The position numbers and the translations under genes were made by a program. DNA of 64,000 nt from Pascua guehoae (Eukaryota > Basidiomycota > Tremellomycetes > Trichosporonales > Trichosporonaceae): assembly GCA_001600415.1 (NCBI GenBank), contig BCJX01000002.1:672517-736516 (forward strand). The letters are read 5' to 3'. Positions 32,611 through 45,200 of the stretch are shown in pieces. How positions within the stretch are numbered: the stretch's first letter is position 1; every line of letters begins with the position of its first letter. The notes under the pieces are model-generated. The model was given only the letters and a program-made list of their open reading frames with translations, made no database searches and had not been told where the DNA came from.

Positions 32611-35229
32611 GGCCTTGATGGGGATACCGGCCTACAGAATAGAGCAACTGTGGCTAAGAACGCGGATTGCAGCAAATCACAAGACGGAGAGACCCAATTG
32701 ACATGGGGTCCTGCCCCAACAATTGAGGGTTGCTAAGCGAGCCATATTCTACAATGTCCAGAATCTACGCGCGCAAGGGTTTCTTTCTGTCCAACGAGTT
32801 CTGCTCCTCCTTCATGCAATCCTGCTCCAAGATTGGTGGGAGTTTGAAGGCTTTACGAAAGGGCGAGCACAGCGATATCCGTCTCGGTCTGCTCCACTGC
32901 GTGAGACCTCGACGGCTCCATTATGATCACTACTTGACAGGACAGCTCTCACGCATCCGAGTAACTCTGGCAACGTCCCGGGTACCCAGGCAACAAGTCA
33001 ACAGCAGAACGCCAAATCAAACACGAGGCAGCATTCACAGAGCCAGAACCCAGGCAATGAACAGCCAACGCGACGGCTCTAGTTACGGCCACACTGTATG
33101 GCGTCAGCGGCGGCTCCGAAGAGGCCAAAGTCTTCGAGCATGTGCAGCCCACTCGTTTCTCGTTTATCGTCACCACCGGTTCCCTCAGCTCGAGTCGGAC
33201 TGGCCATGATAGTGCTGGCTATAGAGTGCCAGATCCATGCGAAACAATCTCGTCCTCGACGACTCTCTCACGATCCCTTGAATCAACACAGTCTTCTGCC
33301 CATTCAGACATCCCACAATCGCGCGCTCGCCCACGTCAGTCGCGAGTGCTCTCGGATCATCACGCGCACACTACTGTACTGCACCGGCGCCAGTCCTCCA
33401 TCCGGGACTGTGTATGTAGATCATCACTCCTTGTACCTTTGCGTCTCGGCCAGGGATTAGTGGCAGCTAGCTCGCAACTGCGATAAGCACAACCAGGTCG
33501 ACACGTCCTTTGCGTCCCAGCGGCGTTGTAAGACTAGAGAAAAGACAACCATAGGGACGAAAGACATAGTAGCACGTCCAAGTCCAACATGCCCCGCCGT
33601 CGGTCGGCAGCACACGCGTGACTGCCTATTGACAGCTACAACAGTACCCACCCGATGCTCTATCACTTCCCCCCCACTTCAGAACCAGCCCGAGGCGTCC
33701 ACTCCAACCTTCCAACCTACTCCAACTGCAACCCCCCCCCCCGGCCCCTCTCTTATGCTCTCTTCTCCGCTTCCGTCAGAAACTGTACGGAGCATGACAC
33801 ACGTTCGCACTCTGATGCTGTCCCCCGTCCTTCCCACCCTCCTCCGCAACAGCAGTCAGTAGAACGACCCGTTCTCACGATGCGCAAGCGATCCCAGTTC
33901 GAACCCCACGCCCACGAACAGTCAGTGCCCGCCTGGACATGCAGTGGCCGAGCACATCCGCCCCCCAGACAAATGCAGCGGACCAGTGTTTAGCTCCAAG
34001 ACAGACATGTACCGCTGCCAACCGACGCAGCACAGCGCACAGCGCACAATCTCAATCGCACAATCGCGCACAATCGCAACCGAGCTCGCCGGCGCGACGC
34101 GGGCGTACGCCTACCCACACAACCCCATCAGCACGCACAGAGAGAAAGAGATGGACACCAGCGCGCACAGACAAGGCCCCCCCCCCCCAACCTGCCATCT
34201 GCACGTCCACCATCCTCAGGTAGGCGATCGAGCATGGGGCGTTCTATCGGCCCGCTTCCTGGCACGCGGTACCGCAAGGCCAGCGGTGAAGATTTGTTCT
34301 GCACCCCGCCCCCGCTCCACTAGCTGCCTCGCCCCTGGCATGCCTGTAGCCATGGCTTTGTTAGTTTTGCAGCTGTTGCGCGTTGCGCGTTGCTTGCTGT
34401 TCAAGGATGCACTGCCGTACGATCAAGACTGTGTTCTGTCTGTATGCACAAGACTCTGGTCCGTCTGCATGCAAGAGGCTGACGACGCCGGCCCGATGCC
34501 ATGGTCCGCAGGCACCTGCGCGTGACGCGTCGCGATTTTCCGCCGCGCGCGCGACGCAGCGTAGCGTAGACGAGGTGGCTAGGCCCGATGTGGGCATGCG
34601 TACGGCCAGTCAAGGGCCACCCGGCCATCACCCTCCTATCACTACAGGTCGCTGCATGCCCGCAATCGTATTTCGCTTCGCATCATATTACGCTTTCACG
34701 CCTCACGCACTGCGATGACGACCTCGGGGGACGGTCGCCGCTGCGGTCGCGTTGCGGTTGCGGTTGCCAAGGAGGTGAGCGGTCAAGGTGTGCGTTTCGG
34801 CCTGCTCGCACCGGCGCAGTGTCCGCCTTGCTTGACCTTTGCGCGCAACGCCGTGTGCCGATGTGAAGCCAGACGTTTCGAGGACCCCAAATCCCGTGCC
34901 GTGTGCCTGGTGCAGCCTAACTCACCCACCACCTCGTCGCGTTCGTATCGCCTCTAGCCGGGAGAGAAACGAATGTCTGGCATCTGGAAACGTCTAACAT
35001 GACTGAATGAATGACACTGGGTTGGACATATTACAATTGATGGGGGGGATCTGGACGAGACTCTAGACGCGCGCGGTCTGGGGAGAGATCCGGCATTACA
35101 CATAAAGGTCCATACTACTATGCGATGTCGATGGAATAGGGACAGCAGTCGGTGGGCCGGGATGGCGCGTGGTCAATGCGGATGCGGGTGGAGGCCGAAA
35201 GGTTGTGCAAGTGTTTGCCGCGACGTCGT

Positions 35230-36791
35230 TTACCGCTGTCCGCGCGGGATCGAGTCGTACCTGGTGCACGTGTCAGCAAAGGGCCAGCTTGTGGTGGTGG
35301 TGGGCAACACGCGCTCGGTTGCTGCCCAAAGGGTGCTCATACTCACGTCGGGGGGATTTCAGCGCCAGATGCTTCGGCTTCGTTCCACGCGCCGCCGTCT
35401 TGGTGGACAGTGACACCCTGAGGCTCTGACGACCAGCCGCTCGGACCGGGACCACCGTACGCTTGCGTCGGGTTCTGGACGTGGAAACGCTGCGACTCCT
35501 GGAGGGCTTCACGCTGCTTGGCGGACATAGGAGCGGCTGCGGCGCCTGCGGCGGCGGCGGCGGCACCGCCGGCAGCACCATAGGCTCCTGCAGAGTGGTC
35601 ACCGGTAGAGTAGGTGGCGGTAGAGTAGGTGCCGGCAGAGTGGTCTCCAACCGACGTGGGCTGAGGCGAGAGAGGCTGAGGGTAGAGGTTGGCGTTGTCG
35701 GCGTAGAGGTTGTTGCTGTCCGACGGGTAGACAGGACTCCCTGCACCACGGCCTGCAAAGCCAGGTGTCGTCGGAGTCTGGGCGTAGTCTTGCGACACAG
35801 GGGCGTAACCAGAGTGGGGGCCGTGAGCCTGGGTCATCTCTGGCGTCATTGGTGTCGTGGCCGTCGACGCAATGCCGGCGCCAGAGTTGTACCCGTAGGG
35901 GTCAATGGTCGGCATACCCTCGTCATCACCCAGGTCAACTGGGGCATGGTTCTGAGCACGGCTCGGGTCAAACTGGCGAGTGGTCAGTGGATGTGAACGT
36001 CATGGGACGAGGAGCAAGCTCACCATCAAGTCATCAAAGTCGTCACGGTAGCTCTTGCGCTTGCGGATAAAGAACCACAGGAGAACAGCCAGAACAATCG
36101 CGCCGCCAACACCACCGACAACACCACCGACAATGGCTCCAACATCTGCGGGGGGAGGTTAGCGTGCGGCCTGAGAGTGAAATCATGCACAACCAAAGAC
36201 GTACTGGTAGAGCTGTTGCCGCTGCTGGAAGGAAGTTGCGAGACAATGGCACTAGTCTGGACAGTGCCGTCGGCACCAGTGATAGTCCTGGTGTGTCAGC
36301 AACGTGTCCCAGACCTCCCAGACCAAAACTCACTCATAGACAGTAGTCCACTGCGTGGGCTTTGCGTTCTCGCCAGTGGTGCCTGTTGGGCGCGTACTGC
36401 CAGAGCCGGCGCCGCTGGCGGTGGCGCCGCCGCCGTTGGACGTAGGCACTACAGCGTCGCTACCACCAGCGCCGCCGCCGCCGCCAGATGCAGGGTCGCT
36501 AACGCCTGCGCTCGGACTGGACCCACCACCGTTACCACCAGTGGGGTCCGCGCCCCCGTTCGAGGAAGGGGCAGCGCCACCACCGCCGCCCGAACCGGGG
36601 TCAGATGTAACGGCCGGGGGTGCAGTAGTGGGTGCTTGGGTCGGTGGCTCAGTGGTACCGTCACCGGGGTCGGACGACTCGGCGGGCGGTGGGGTCGTGG
36701 GTGCCGGGGTCGATGGCTCGGGAGATACGGGTACGACAGAAGATGGGGCGGCTGTGGGACGAACAATCGAGGAATCGTCAGCGGACGACAT
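35230..36791 (-). CDS. Mid2/SKG6-like single-pass membrane protein (cell-wall sensor type)
   Basis: Exons on the minus strand are 36791-36334, 36287-36205, 36145-36024, 35972-35347 and 35260-35230, giving 439 aa. The N-terminal 170 residues are Ser/Thr/Pro/Gly-rich and probably heavily O-glycosylated. A transmembrane helix follows at about 183-206 (AIVGGVVGGVGGAIVLAVLLWFF), then a basic stop-transfer RKRK, then a cytoplasmic tail with Tyr/Pro/Ser-rich sequence. The 31-nt last exon converts an apparent stop into the ending IPPTYDSIPRGQR, typical of basidiomycete proteins of this class. This layout matches wall-stress sensors of the Mid2/Wsc general type. No N-terminal signal peptide is visible, so either the helix acts as the signal anchor or an upstream exon was missed. 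Ligand and pathway are unknown. Confidence 0.8.
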
Positions 36792-39700
36792 GGCGAAAGA
36801 TCGAGTAGAGGTGGTGAAGAGAAGGGGAGAGGGGTCAAGGGGCGGAGGGGAGATGTCCGGGGAGGAGGTGTGTTGTGTTGTGTGTGTGTGTGTGTATGGG
36901 GGCGGAGTGGGAGGAAGAGGAAGGGGAGGCGGAGGGCAAAGGGGGGGAGTGTTCAAATCCGAGTGGTAAAGGGAAGAAGAAGGAAAAAAGTAGACGGGAA
37001 TGACGAAGGAAGCCGAGAATGAGATGACGAGGGCGGAAGAATGAGGAAAATGAGGAGCGAGGTGCAAACCGTGTGTTTGACCGCCGGCCCTCGTATCGCA
37101 TCCCAGTGGCCACCCATCACAGTCTGACCGGGATGCATGCCAGCGAGGGGCAAGGAGGCCCGTGCCCCAAGGCTTGGCCAGCATTTCGACTGGATACTGG
37201 CATGCTTGACCGACGCAACGGCCCCCGGCCCATGCCGCTCTCTCTCCCTGTCATTTACACACAGCATTACACATGCAGGACACGAGGGAATAGGGCAGTC
37301 TCTACTCACCCATAATGACTATTTCCTTTCTTTTTTTTGGCAAGGGAGTGTGCGATAAGCGGCTCGTGTGCAGAGCGTGTGCGTGTGGGTGCGTGTGGGT
37401 GCTCGTGTGTGCTTGTGCTTGTGCTTGTGCTGGTGTGCTGGTGTGCTGGGGTGCACCAACGGATCCAGGACCGAGCTAGGAGGCTACGAGGGGCTGCGTC
37501 GACGGGGGTACGGGGGGGCTTGCTGTGCTTGGCCAGGTGGCGGTGCTCTCTGGCCCTATACTAGAGCCTGTTAGAACGGAAACACGTGGGCGTGGACAGT
37601 AGATCAACAGGCCAGGGCCTCAAAGTAGGTGCGAGAACGACGTGGCGCGAATAGGAATACGAGGAGGGGCGCAAGTTGAGGGGCCGTTTGTGTGATAAAC
37701 GCGGACAGACGAGGGTGTGGGGGTGTGGGGGGCAGGGCCAGCAGGGGTAAGAGATGGGTTGGATGTGTCCAGATCTCCAGGGTGAGGTTGAGGGTGGATA
37801 GATCGAGATTGAAAAAGGAGATGAGGATGGCCAACGGAGAGGTGTTGTTGGGAGAGTGGTGGCAAGAGGGGTGAGATGAGGAAAAGAATGTGATGGTTCT
37901 GCTGCATGTAGATGTGGATAACAAGCCCCGTGGCGTCTTTAGTTTGCTCGGGTCCAGGGCACAGACAGACTCAAAAGCTGCATGCATGCTGCCATGCTGC
38001 CATGCTGGTAGCAGCTGAGGATGCAAAGCTGACAATGGGGTTCGCGGTCGTCGGCCCGGTGCCCAGAAAGCTACGGCCAAACCAAACCTACAGTACCCGA
38101 GGCAAGTAACAAGGCAACGGCAACGGTTACAACAATGTAAGAGGGCAACTGCCAGCGGAAAACTTTGTTTGCTCTATCTGGGTGCATTTGGCTCAATCTT
38201 ATTTGAATGATAAGGGTCATGGAAAAAGCGGTGCACTTGGTCGCCCTGCGCTGCCCTGCAGGTCTCGAGGGTGCCCGCCGCGTTTCTCTGCTTTAAAGCC
38301 CCCACAAGGCCCTGTTTTGCTCACTTTGTGGGCATTCTACTGTAGTGTCTAAATAGCCAACACTCGCATGGGTGGGGGGTCATTGTTACAAGGCACAAGG
38401 GCAGAGGGGTGGGGTTTGCGTGCTCTCGCGTTTGCAAAGCCAGGAACGGTGCCAAATTTCGGAGCCTCGTGGCAATCCCTGAACCCAGAGTGCTGTTGTG
38501 GTTGAATGCCCAAACCCCATACGTAAGAGGCGCTTTTACTCCCCTTGCTTCCCTTGCCCTTGTAGGCTTCTGGGCTCGGCCCAGCCCTCGCTCGGGCCTC
38601 AACTCGCTCAACGTTGGGTCCCCTAAAAAACTTGCTGCGGCGGCATTGGGCGGCCGGCGTCACCGCCTTCGCCGTTGCCACCCGCCATCGGCCATCGGCC
38701 AGACCACATCACCTCGTCCGATCGTCCAGTTGCCAGTTGCCAGTCCATCTCACAGACATCAGACATGGTCTGGACATGCTCGCTGCGCGCTGCGCGCTGT
38801 GTGCTGCTCTGCACGTGTTCGTCGTTACTTGTTGCCCCCTAGTGGCTGCTCAACACCCTGCTAGCGCCCTCTGGCCCTCACGGCGGTGCACCATCTCATC
38901 CATCAGTCGGGTCTTGTCTACTTGCCTTTGGACCTGTCCCGCAGGTCTTTGCCGCATACTATAGCCTTGCCATTCCACACAGACCCACGTTGCTGGCGTG
39001 CGCCAACAACGCCAACAAGGGACAGAGCAATGTCCGCATGCCGCAATGCCCGCAATGCCACCATACCGCCATACGCGCGTCGCGCCATACGGGCTTTGGT
39101 GCCGTGCGCCGCCTCGCCCATGCCATGCCTTTGATCCTGGCTGCCTAGCGCACCGAGCGAACGGGCGAGAACAGGCGACAATTTCGCAACGTCCAGCATA
39201 ATAATGATCCGACGCAATATCAATTCTGCATTAATTCTGCACAAAACCAAAGCACCACTAGAGGACGAGCAGCACTTGGACACCACCGTATGATGCAGGT
39301 TTACCATTGTCGAAAAAACAAGCTTGCGTCACCCATGCACTCCTTCCCTGACACCACCCACCCTGAGCCACTCGCGGCACGGCGCTCGGCCCGCGGAGGG
39401 TCCGTGCGCTGATGTCATGCGTTACGGCATTTGGCAGTCGCCCAAACGTCAATGCCACCCACCCTCCCAGCGGGGTGCATGCTGGGGAATGATAAAGGAT
39501 GGCTCGATGGCCAACGTAACACACTACACGTGCTGAGCAGTGGCAGGGATAACAACCCACGACGCCAGCGGGCAGATAGCGGGCTCGGCGAGTGGAGTGG
39601 ACTGAATTGTAAGGGTTGTGATAATGAGGGGTCAAATTGGTGGGGCAGAGGGGTGGGGTGGGGGGAGGGGGGTTTGATTCTTCCAGGATCCCTTGTTCCA

Positions 39701-40138
39701 TCGTTCGATGGTAGCTGTAATGACGGACAAAGCTCCATCGGCAACTTCCGGCCCTCGGACTCGGCCCGCGTTCGGTTGAGAAGGGACAAGGGCTCACGGA
39801 GACACCAGTTGGGTGCACGGCGGTCGCCGCTGGGACATTCCTAGGACCCCGGAGCGGGATCAACAGCGTGCTCGTGGGCCGCGCCGCCCTGGAGGGTATG
39901 TAAAGCGGGGCCGCCTTCTCCGAGTCCATGGGCCTTCAGCTCCGTCAAGCGGGTGTGGTCGAGCTTAGTTCGGAGCGGGAAACGATTCACCATCATGCCA
40001 AACTATTCTGTGGCCGAGCTTTCCCTGTCGTGGGCCCGCGGCTTGCCCACGCGACGCGGGGCGTGGCTTCCGGAGAGGTCAATGTGGTTGTTCTGGACGG
40101 CCGAAGCCAGCGTTTATGGTCGGGCAGAAGACGTGGGG

Positions 40139-40256
40139 GTCATGGAAACACCTTGTTGACCTACTCGTACGCCAATATTCGAACGGATCGTTGTTAGGTC
40201 ATGGGGGCACCTTGCTGACGTCCTCGTACCCCAATGTTCGAACCGATCGTTGTTCC
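40139..40256. repeat. 59-bp imperfect tandem duplication
   Basis: Two adjacent copies, 40139-40197 and 40198-40256, both begin GTCATGG and share CACCTTG, CTCGTAC, CCAAT, TTCGAAC and GATCGTTGTT at the same spacing, with about ten differences. Confidence 0.8.
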
Positions 40257-40537
40257 CCTGGGCACAATTCCATGGTCAGAGGGTCAATGGCGAGATTGCT
40301 GGAGCCAGGAGTGACGATTTCGCATGTGCGAGTAAGTGGCACTGAGGTCGCCCCGAATAGCATGCTTATTAGAGTGAAAAGGGAGAGTTGCCGGTGGGTG
40401 CCGACTGACTGTTCCGGGGGGCGAGCGGGGGACTGCCATATAAAGCGGCCATGTATCGCCTCGTCGCGTCGCGCGTGCAAGACTCCGAAGCGGTACGACG
40501 AGCATCTCGGCCAGGTGCTTTGGCAGGAACAGATGAG

Positions 40538-40679
40538 CACAAGGACGAGGACGGGGACAAGGACGGGGACAAGGACGGGGACAAGGACGGGGACAAGGAC
40601 GAGGGACAAGGACGGGGACAAGGACGGGGACGAGGACGAGGGACAAGCACGGCGACGAGGAAGGGGACAAGGACAAAGA
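40538..40679. repeat. 12-bp minisatellite ACAAGGACGGGG
   Basis: About eleven degenerate copies of a GGACAAGGACGG-type unit. All frames stay open through it, which accounts for the long but meaningless open frames on both strands here. Confidence 0.9.
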
Positions 40680-41059
40680 GAACAGACATCTCACCGAGCC
40701 CGTCTAAACTTTGGTATTACTTTAGGTACTGAGCTTCTGACTACCAAACACCGTTCGTCCCAGCGAGGGCGGACGTTATCGCATCGGTTGTCGCTGCTGG
40801 ATCACACCAGGAAATCGCTAGCTGTCATCATGGAGATAATTCTGCCCATGACCTCAAAGACGGTCTTGCCGACCCCATTGCCATCGAGACATTTGCCCTG
40901 TCATCAGCCTCGTTGCAGCGGGTGGTTGCGAGGCAGCGAAATTAGGTTGACAATCGTCCACCAGCACCGCCAGCACCCGCCTGCTAACAACGCTCCTCGG
41001 GAGATTTGGAGCAGGGGATGAAGATGGACATCAACGGCGCCTGATGAAGACCCTCGACC

Positions 41060-41175
41060 CGTCAGAAAGGTTGCGACCCCCACTGCGTTGCGCCACGCTC
41101 ATACCGTGGGATTTCAACCATCGCAAGACAAGCATACCTGAGGCCACCCGGGAGGCAGTCGCAACCTTTCTGACG
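41060..41175. repeat. Perfect 18-bp inverted repeat around an 80-bp centre
   Basis: CGTCAGAAAGGTTGCGAC (41060-41077) is exactly complementary to GTCGCAACCTTTCTGACG (41158-41175). The central 80 bp show no coding sequence. It could be a very small non-autonomous element or a structured transcript. Confidence 0.8.
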
Positions 41176-41415
41176 GCCACTGTATGGTCCACAAAGTCAA
41201 TGATGGACGTTTTGACAAGGCCGAACCGTCGGCAGCCCGACCATGCGTGGTCGGGCGATTTTCGGGGCAATCCCTGACTGCTCTCGGCCTTGGGCGTTTA
41301 CGTAATCCGCCGACCTCACGCGTATTCCTGTTGAGACTGCGCTCTGGCCAAGTGAGCGAAATCGCCTTGGTGTTGACGGATACGAAGCATCCATCACGAC
41401 GGGCCGGTTGGGGCT

Positions 41416-41739
41416 GTGGCACGCAAACGTCTCCAAACTGTAAACAGTCATGAAGCAGAATGGAAGGGTGGAGAGCCTGCTGGCTGGCTGTGGCCCATCG
41501 TCATCGACGAGCCGCCCTGCGCTGCCCACATCGTCCGAGAGATCAACGGTGGCCACTTGGAGATGCCGTCAACCTCAGACAAAAGGTCGTTCCCAGGCGG
41601 TGGAACTAGGTTTGACACACGTTCACGACCAAACGACGTGCGAACACCTGGAATAGAGTACGGGAAGTGTGGAAAGCGGCGGACCGTCCTCACACCTTGT
41701 CGCCATGGCCTGAACCTCCAGCCGTCCCACACCTCGTAG
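41416..41739 (+). pseudogene. Possible diverged paralogue or relic of the 41801 gene
   Basis: An open frame contains DEPPCAAHIVREINGGHLE, which aligns with DTEPAYAIQLVRQVNYGPLE of the gene starting at 41801; about 40 of 56 underlying bases match. Neither the start region nor the second exon of the downstream gene is recognisable here, so this is either a decayed tandem copy or a gene whose structure I could not resolve. Confidence 0.3.
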
Positions 41740-41800
41740 TAGTACTTATAGGTCGTCAGAACGGGTCAGTGGGACTACACATCAACACCTAGAGCTCACC

Positions 41801-42252
41801 ATGTCCACCATCTTCTGCTGCACCGGGATCACACCCTACCGCGCCCGCGCCCTCGACAACGAAGGCAAGTTTACACCCTTCCTGACCTGGGCGAAATCCA
41901 ACCCGACTCCCCCGCCGTTGTCCGATACAGAGCCAGCGTACGCCATCCAGCTCGTCCGACAGGTCAACTACGGTCCCCTGGAGAGTAGGCGGTACTTTAC
42001 CCCCGCGGCCGGTGGGTTCGCCGAGATGAGCGAGCAGGACGTGATTGCTGCCAATTTTAAAAAGCTCAATGCGTGCGTGTCAAGGGGCACGGTGTGAGGG
42101 TGCTATGTGGAGTCGCTCATTGTAGGTTTAAAAACTTCAAGTGTGCCGCGCACAACAAGTTCTTCGAGGTCAACGTGTACGAGAGGGATCCGGTGAATCG
42201 GCACCATTGGCGGGCCGATGTCGCGCGGCCCGCGGGGGAGATTGATCTGTAG
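41801..42252 (+). CDS. Small uncharacterised protein, 132 aa
   Basis: Exons 41801-42072 and 42126-42252 are separated by a 53-nt intron with GTGCGT donor and TGTAG acceptor, and join in frame (KKLNA to FKNFKCAAHNKFFEV). The start MSTIFCCTGITPYRARALD is preceded by CTCACC. The protein is soluble, mixed-charge, with no signal peptide or membrane helix, and ends WRADVARPAGEIDL. I do not recognise the family. The intron, sharp frame and partial tandem relative just upstream argue for a real gene. Confidence 0.6.
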
Positions 42253-45200
42253 TCTGGACCTGGTAGAGGTTGATGGGATCGTGTTGTGTCCGGGGGTTGG
42301 AGGAAGTTAGTATGTTGCTCAGAGACTCTTGGGGCGCTCAGACTGTCTTGAGACTGTGATTTTAAGGGTGTTGCAATAGAGACAGCCTTGTAACAGAGCA
42401 CGCGGCGGCGCTCCTAAGGGTTGAGCGCCATATCTAGTTCGTATGTTACTCTATCCTCTAGGTTCTACAACAAAGGATAGGTCCGACATGACACATCGAC
42501 CCTCCTCAGAATCAATCTGTGGTACGGTCAGTGGCAGCGAATGCTGTTTCCTGCGTCTTCTATCCCCCGTTTCCTGCGAGCTTGCACTCCGAAAAGGCGC
42601 GCTCACACCCACGCTCAACGAGGCAGCATTTAAGCATTGGGCCCAGTTGGGCTCGTGCGATCTAGCTGCTCACCTGCGATTCTGTCGGAAGCACCTTTCA
42701 CGTCTGCTGTGGGGCGTCTCCTTCCGCTCGTGGCTGTGATATTGACGTTGATGTTATTTATTGTGCTTGAAACCAGAAACCGTCAGACGGGGGGACAGGT
42801 GCGCTCTGAAAGTCATTCAGCTGCCCCACTAAACTCGCGTGCATGCACGCGTTTGCACCGCCACGCGCCACGCGTAGGAAATGCAGGATACTTGCAACAG
42901 CACAAAATGCCCGTGTGGCCACTTGCAGTGCCATTGGGTTGAGCCCCCATCGTATCTATACGCAACTTTGCCTGCGTCCCAGGTCAAAGCGGCAGCCTTA
43001 CGACTTTCCAGGCGCACCAGGTGCTAGGCAAGTTGGGTTCTGGGGAAGGATGGCACACATGCCACGCCAAGGATCCTCCAACCCCACAGTTCCTGCGGTC
43101 CCCACGGCTATGCCGCCAAGATAAGACATGTCAGAACGTTGGGGAATAAATTTTTCCATCCACTCCGACTCCACAGCTGGGCAGCCGGGTGATGTGCAAG
43201 GCGCTGGAAGCTTCTGGGCGGCACTGGGGGCGCAGGTCAAAGACCTATCTTTGATGGTACGGCGGTGCTTCGTTGAGCCTGTGGATGCGGGTTGGGAGAA
43301 AAAGCCGTCGGCGTGGGGTCGACTGGGCAGCAAACACGAGCCAACGTGTCGGACACGCCAGCAATGCATGAGTGTCCCCATGAAAAACAACTTTGACATT
43401 CGCCACACTGAGGTCGGGGCCGGTCGCGACTGCGACACGCACGCACGTTGCGCAGAGAGAGTCATACGGCCTGGACAAGGCGTGACCTACGTGTCGACCC
43501 ACGCCGTGCCCAAGCTCTGAACAAAAGTGGCAGCGAGTCGATATTGCGCGTCCATTGCTGTGCGTTGAAAACGAGGGGTACGGCTGATGGGTTCCGAGGG
43601 AGGGCAATTGCAGGTTGGCTAGAGTGTGCCGGGCCGATGAAAGGGGGCACGTACACCCAACCGACGTGCGCCGGTCCCACCGGGACGAACGGACCTTTGT
43701 CAACAGATAGCATTCTGATATTTTGCCGCGACAAAGCCGGTGATGGTGAGCAGAAAGAATAGGGGGGTCCGTGCGTCTGGGCCCCTGCGCTTTTTTTTCC
43801 TGATGGATTCGATTCCTTCTCGTACGTAGCTAGCGATGGGTTAATGTGCCGGTCGTTCGGGGTGGACCAACAGCCGGGGTGGATCACAGACAATGCGCCG
43901 GTACCGACCAAGGCATGGTCGGGGTGCGCTGAATTTTTGTTCCACCCACGAGGCCGAGCGGCGGAGTAGACGGACCGCGGGTGAGCCAACTCAAAGAATA
44001 CAGTGTCAGCAGGGCCGGGCCGGCCCGGGGTCCCCGGCGCGATTTTGGCCTCGTGGTCGCCGACACAGACACACGTCAATCGGACTCGCTGCACTAGACC
44101 ATTCGCCGCCAGCGCGAGCGGTAATGATTTGAATGTGGCACTAGTCGAATCCCACTAGCAGCGCGTCGCGGTCCTCACACCGTCTCGGGTCTTCCTGTTA
44201 AGAGGAAACGTGTGCTGCGTACGTGTAGTGTGGTGTAACCGAGACAGTGGTACGGTGGGTTTGTCAGCTTGCCAGTTTGGCAAATGCCATAACGTGAGCT
44301 GGCATCACCATATCGTGCTGGGGCCGAGAGATAACAGGCCAAGAACCGAGCCAAGTCGCTGGGCGATAACCAAGCCGAGCCTGAGACAGTCACCAGCGCA
44401 AACTCGACTAAAGTAGCTCGCTGGCTCGCTGGCTCGCTGGATGACTGGGGAGAGGTGGTGGTTAGTGCTGGAAGGTGTTAGTGCTGGAAGGTATCGGATG
44501 GAAATAGCTCGGCTAGACGTGACACGGGCATGTTTGACCTTGCGGAAAAAAAACAGTGATACTTGTGGGGGAGGGTGGAGACGGCTCGTCCTTGATGTCA
44601 TCTCCCTTCAACATGGCTCCACGGAATCCATACTTGAGGTCATTTGCGTTCAGCATGACTCCAAGGAATTCATACTTGATGTCATTCCCAGCCAGCAGGC
44701 ACTGTCCTCTGCAATAAAACACTGTACGAGGCCCATACCAGCACCCACCGACGTGCTCTCGTTAATCTCGCTATGCGTGGGGCACATGTGTCATGCAGAG
44801 CCGGGCGGGTGGAATGATCCAGCATACCGCAACGGAAGCCCAGCGGCCGGTGGGGCCGGGTATCGCGCTACTGTATGCTTAGACGGCTGTTCCAAGGACC
44901 TGGTACTGGACCGTTTCTGGTACGCGTCCGACTCGGCACTTCTCGTGATGCGTGATGACGCGCAAGGCATGCACCGGGACCCCGACGCGCGGCAAGGCGA
45001 GGCGAGCACCCATGGCATCCATGGTGAGAAAAAAGAGGACTGCAAGGTCGCTGTGTCAGTGTACAAAGCCCTGTCTCGGAGCGGGTCCCACGATTTTCGA
45101 TTTTTCTTCTTGCAGACCCGCCCGCAATCGCACTGTATCAGACTGGTGCACACCAAGACCGAGGCATGGTGTTGGTGTGCGGCGCCATTGCCAGTTGCCG

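Larger units (their letters stand above)
25102..35229. other. 10-kb gene-free region
   Basis: I can support no protein or RNA gene here. The first 400 bp, CT-rich on the minus strand, look like the 5' UTR of the AT-hook gene. The rest holds simple repeats (25544-25577, 26057-26141, 32535-32610), scattered short frames without domain content, and no recognisable reverse transcriptase, integrase or transposase. It may be regulatory, replication- or centromere-associated, or decayed sequence; nothing visible decides between these. Confidence 0.5.
36792..41415. other. Gene-poor intergenic region
   Basis: Sequence just upstream of 36791 is CT-rich on the minus strand, like the 5' UTR of the membrane protein gene. 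A second such tract with an open minus frame lies at 37604-38080, but it lacks any domain. The region also holds a 59-bp tandem duplication (40139-40256), a minisatellite (40538-40679) and an 18-bp inverted repeat pair (41060-41175). No gene is supported. Confidence 0.5.

Noticed and set aside
31813..32736. 307-codon plus-strand frame
   Set aside because: No domain; its C-terminal repetitiveness comes from the 16-bp minisatellite at 32535-32610.
37604..38080. 158-codon minus-strand frame rich in Ser, Leu, Pro and Thr
   Set aside because: Composition matches CT-rich untranslated leader sequence as seen upstream of other genes here; no domain, no signal peptide.
40178..40245. TTCGAAC motifs suggesting tRNA T arms
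   Set aside because: The flanking bases cannot form a T stem, and no acceptor, D or anticodon arm is present; the motifs belong to a tandem duplication.
40116..41021. 301-codon plus-strand frame
   Set aside because: Kept open by the 12-bp minisatellite; no plausible protein outside the repeat.
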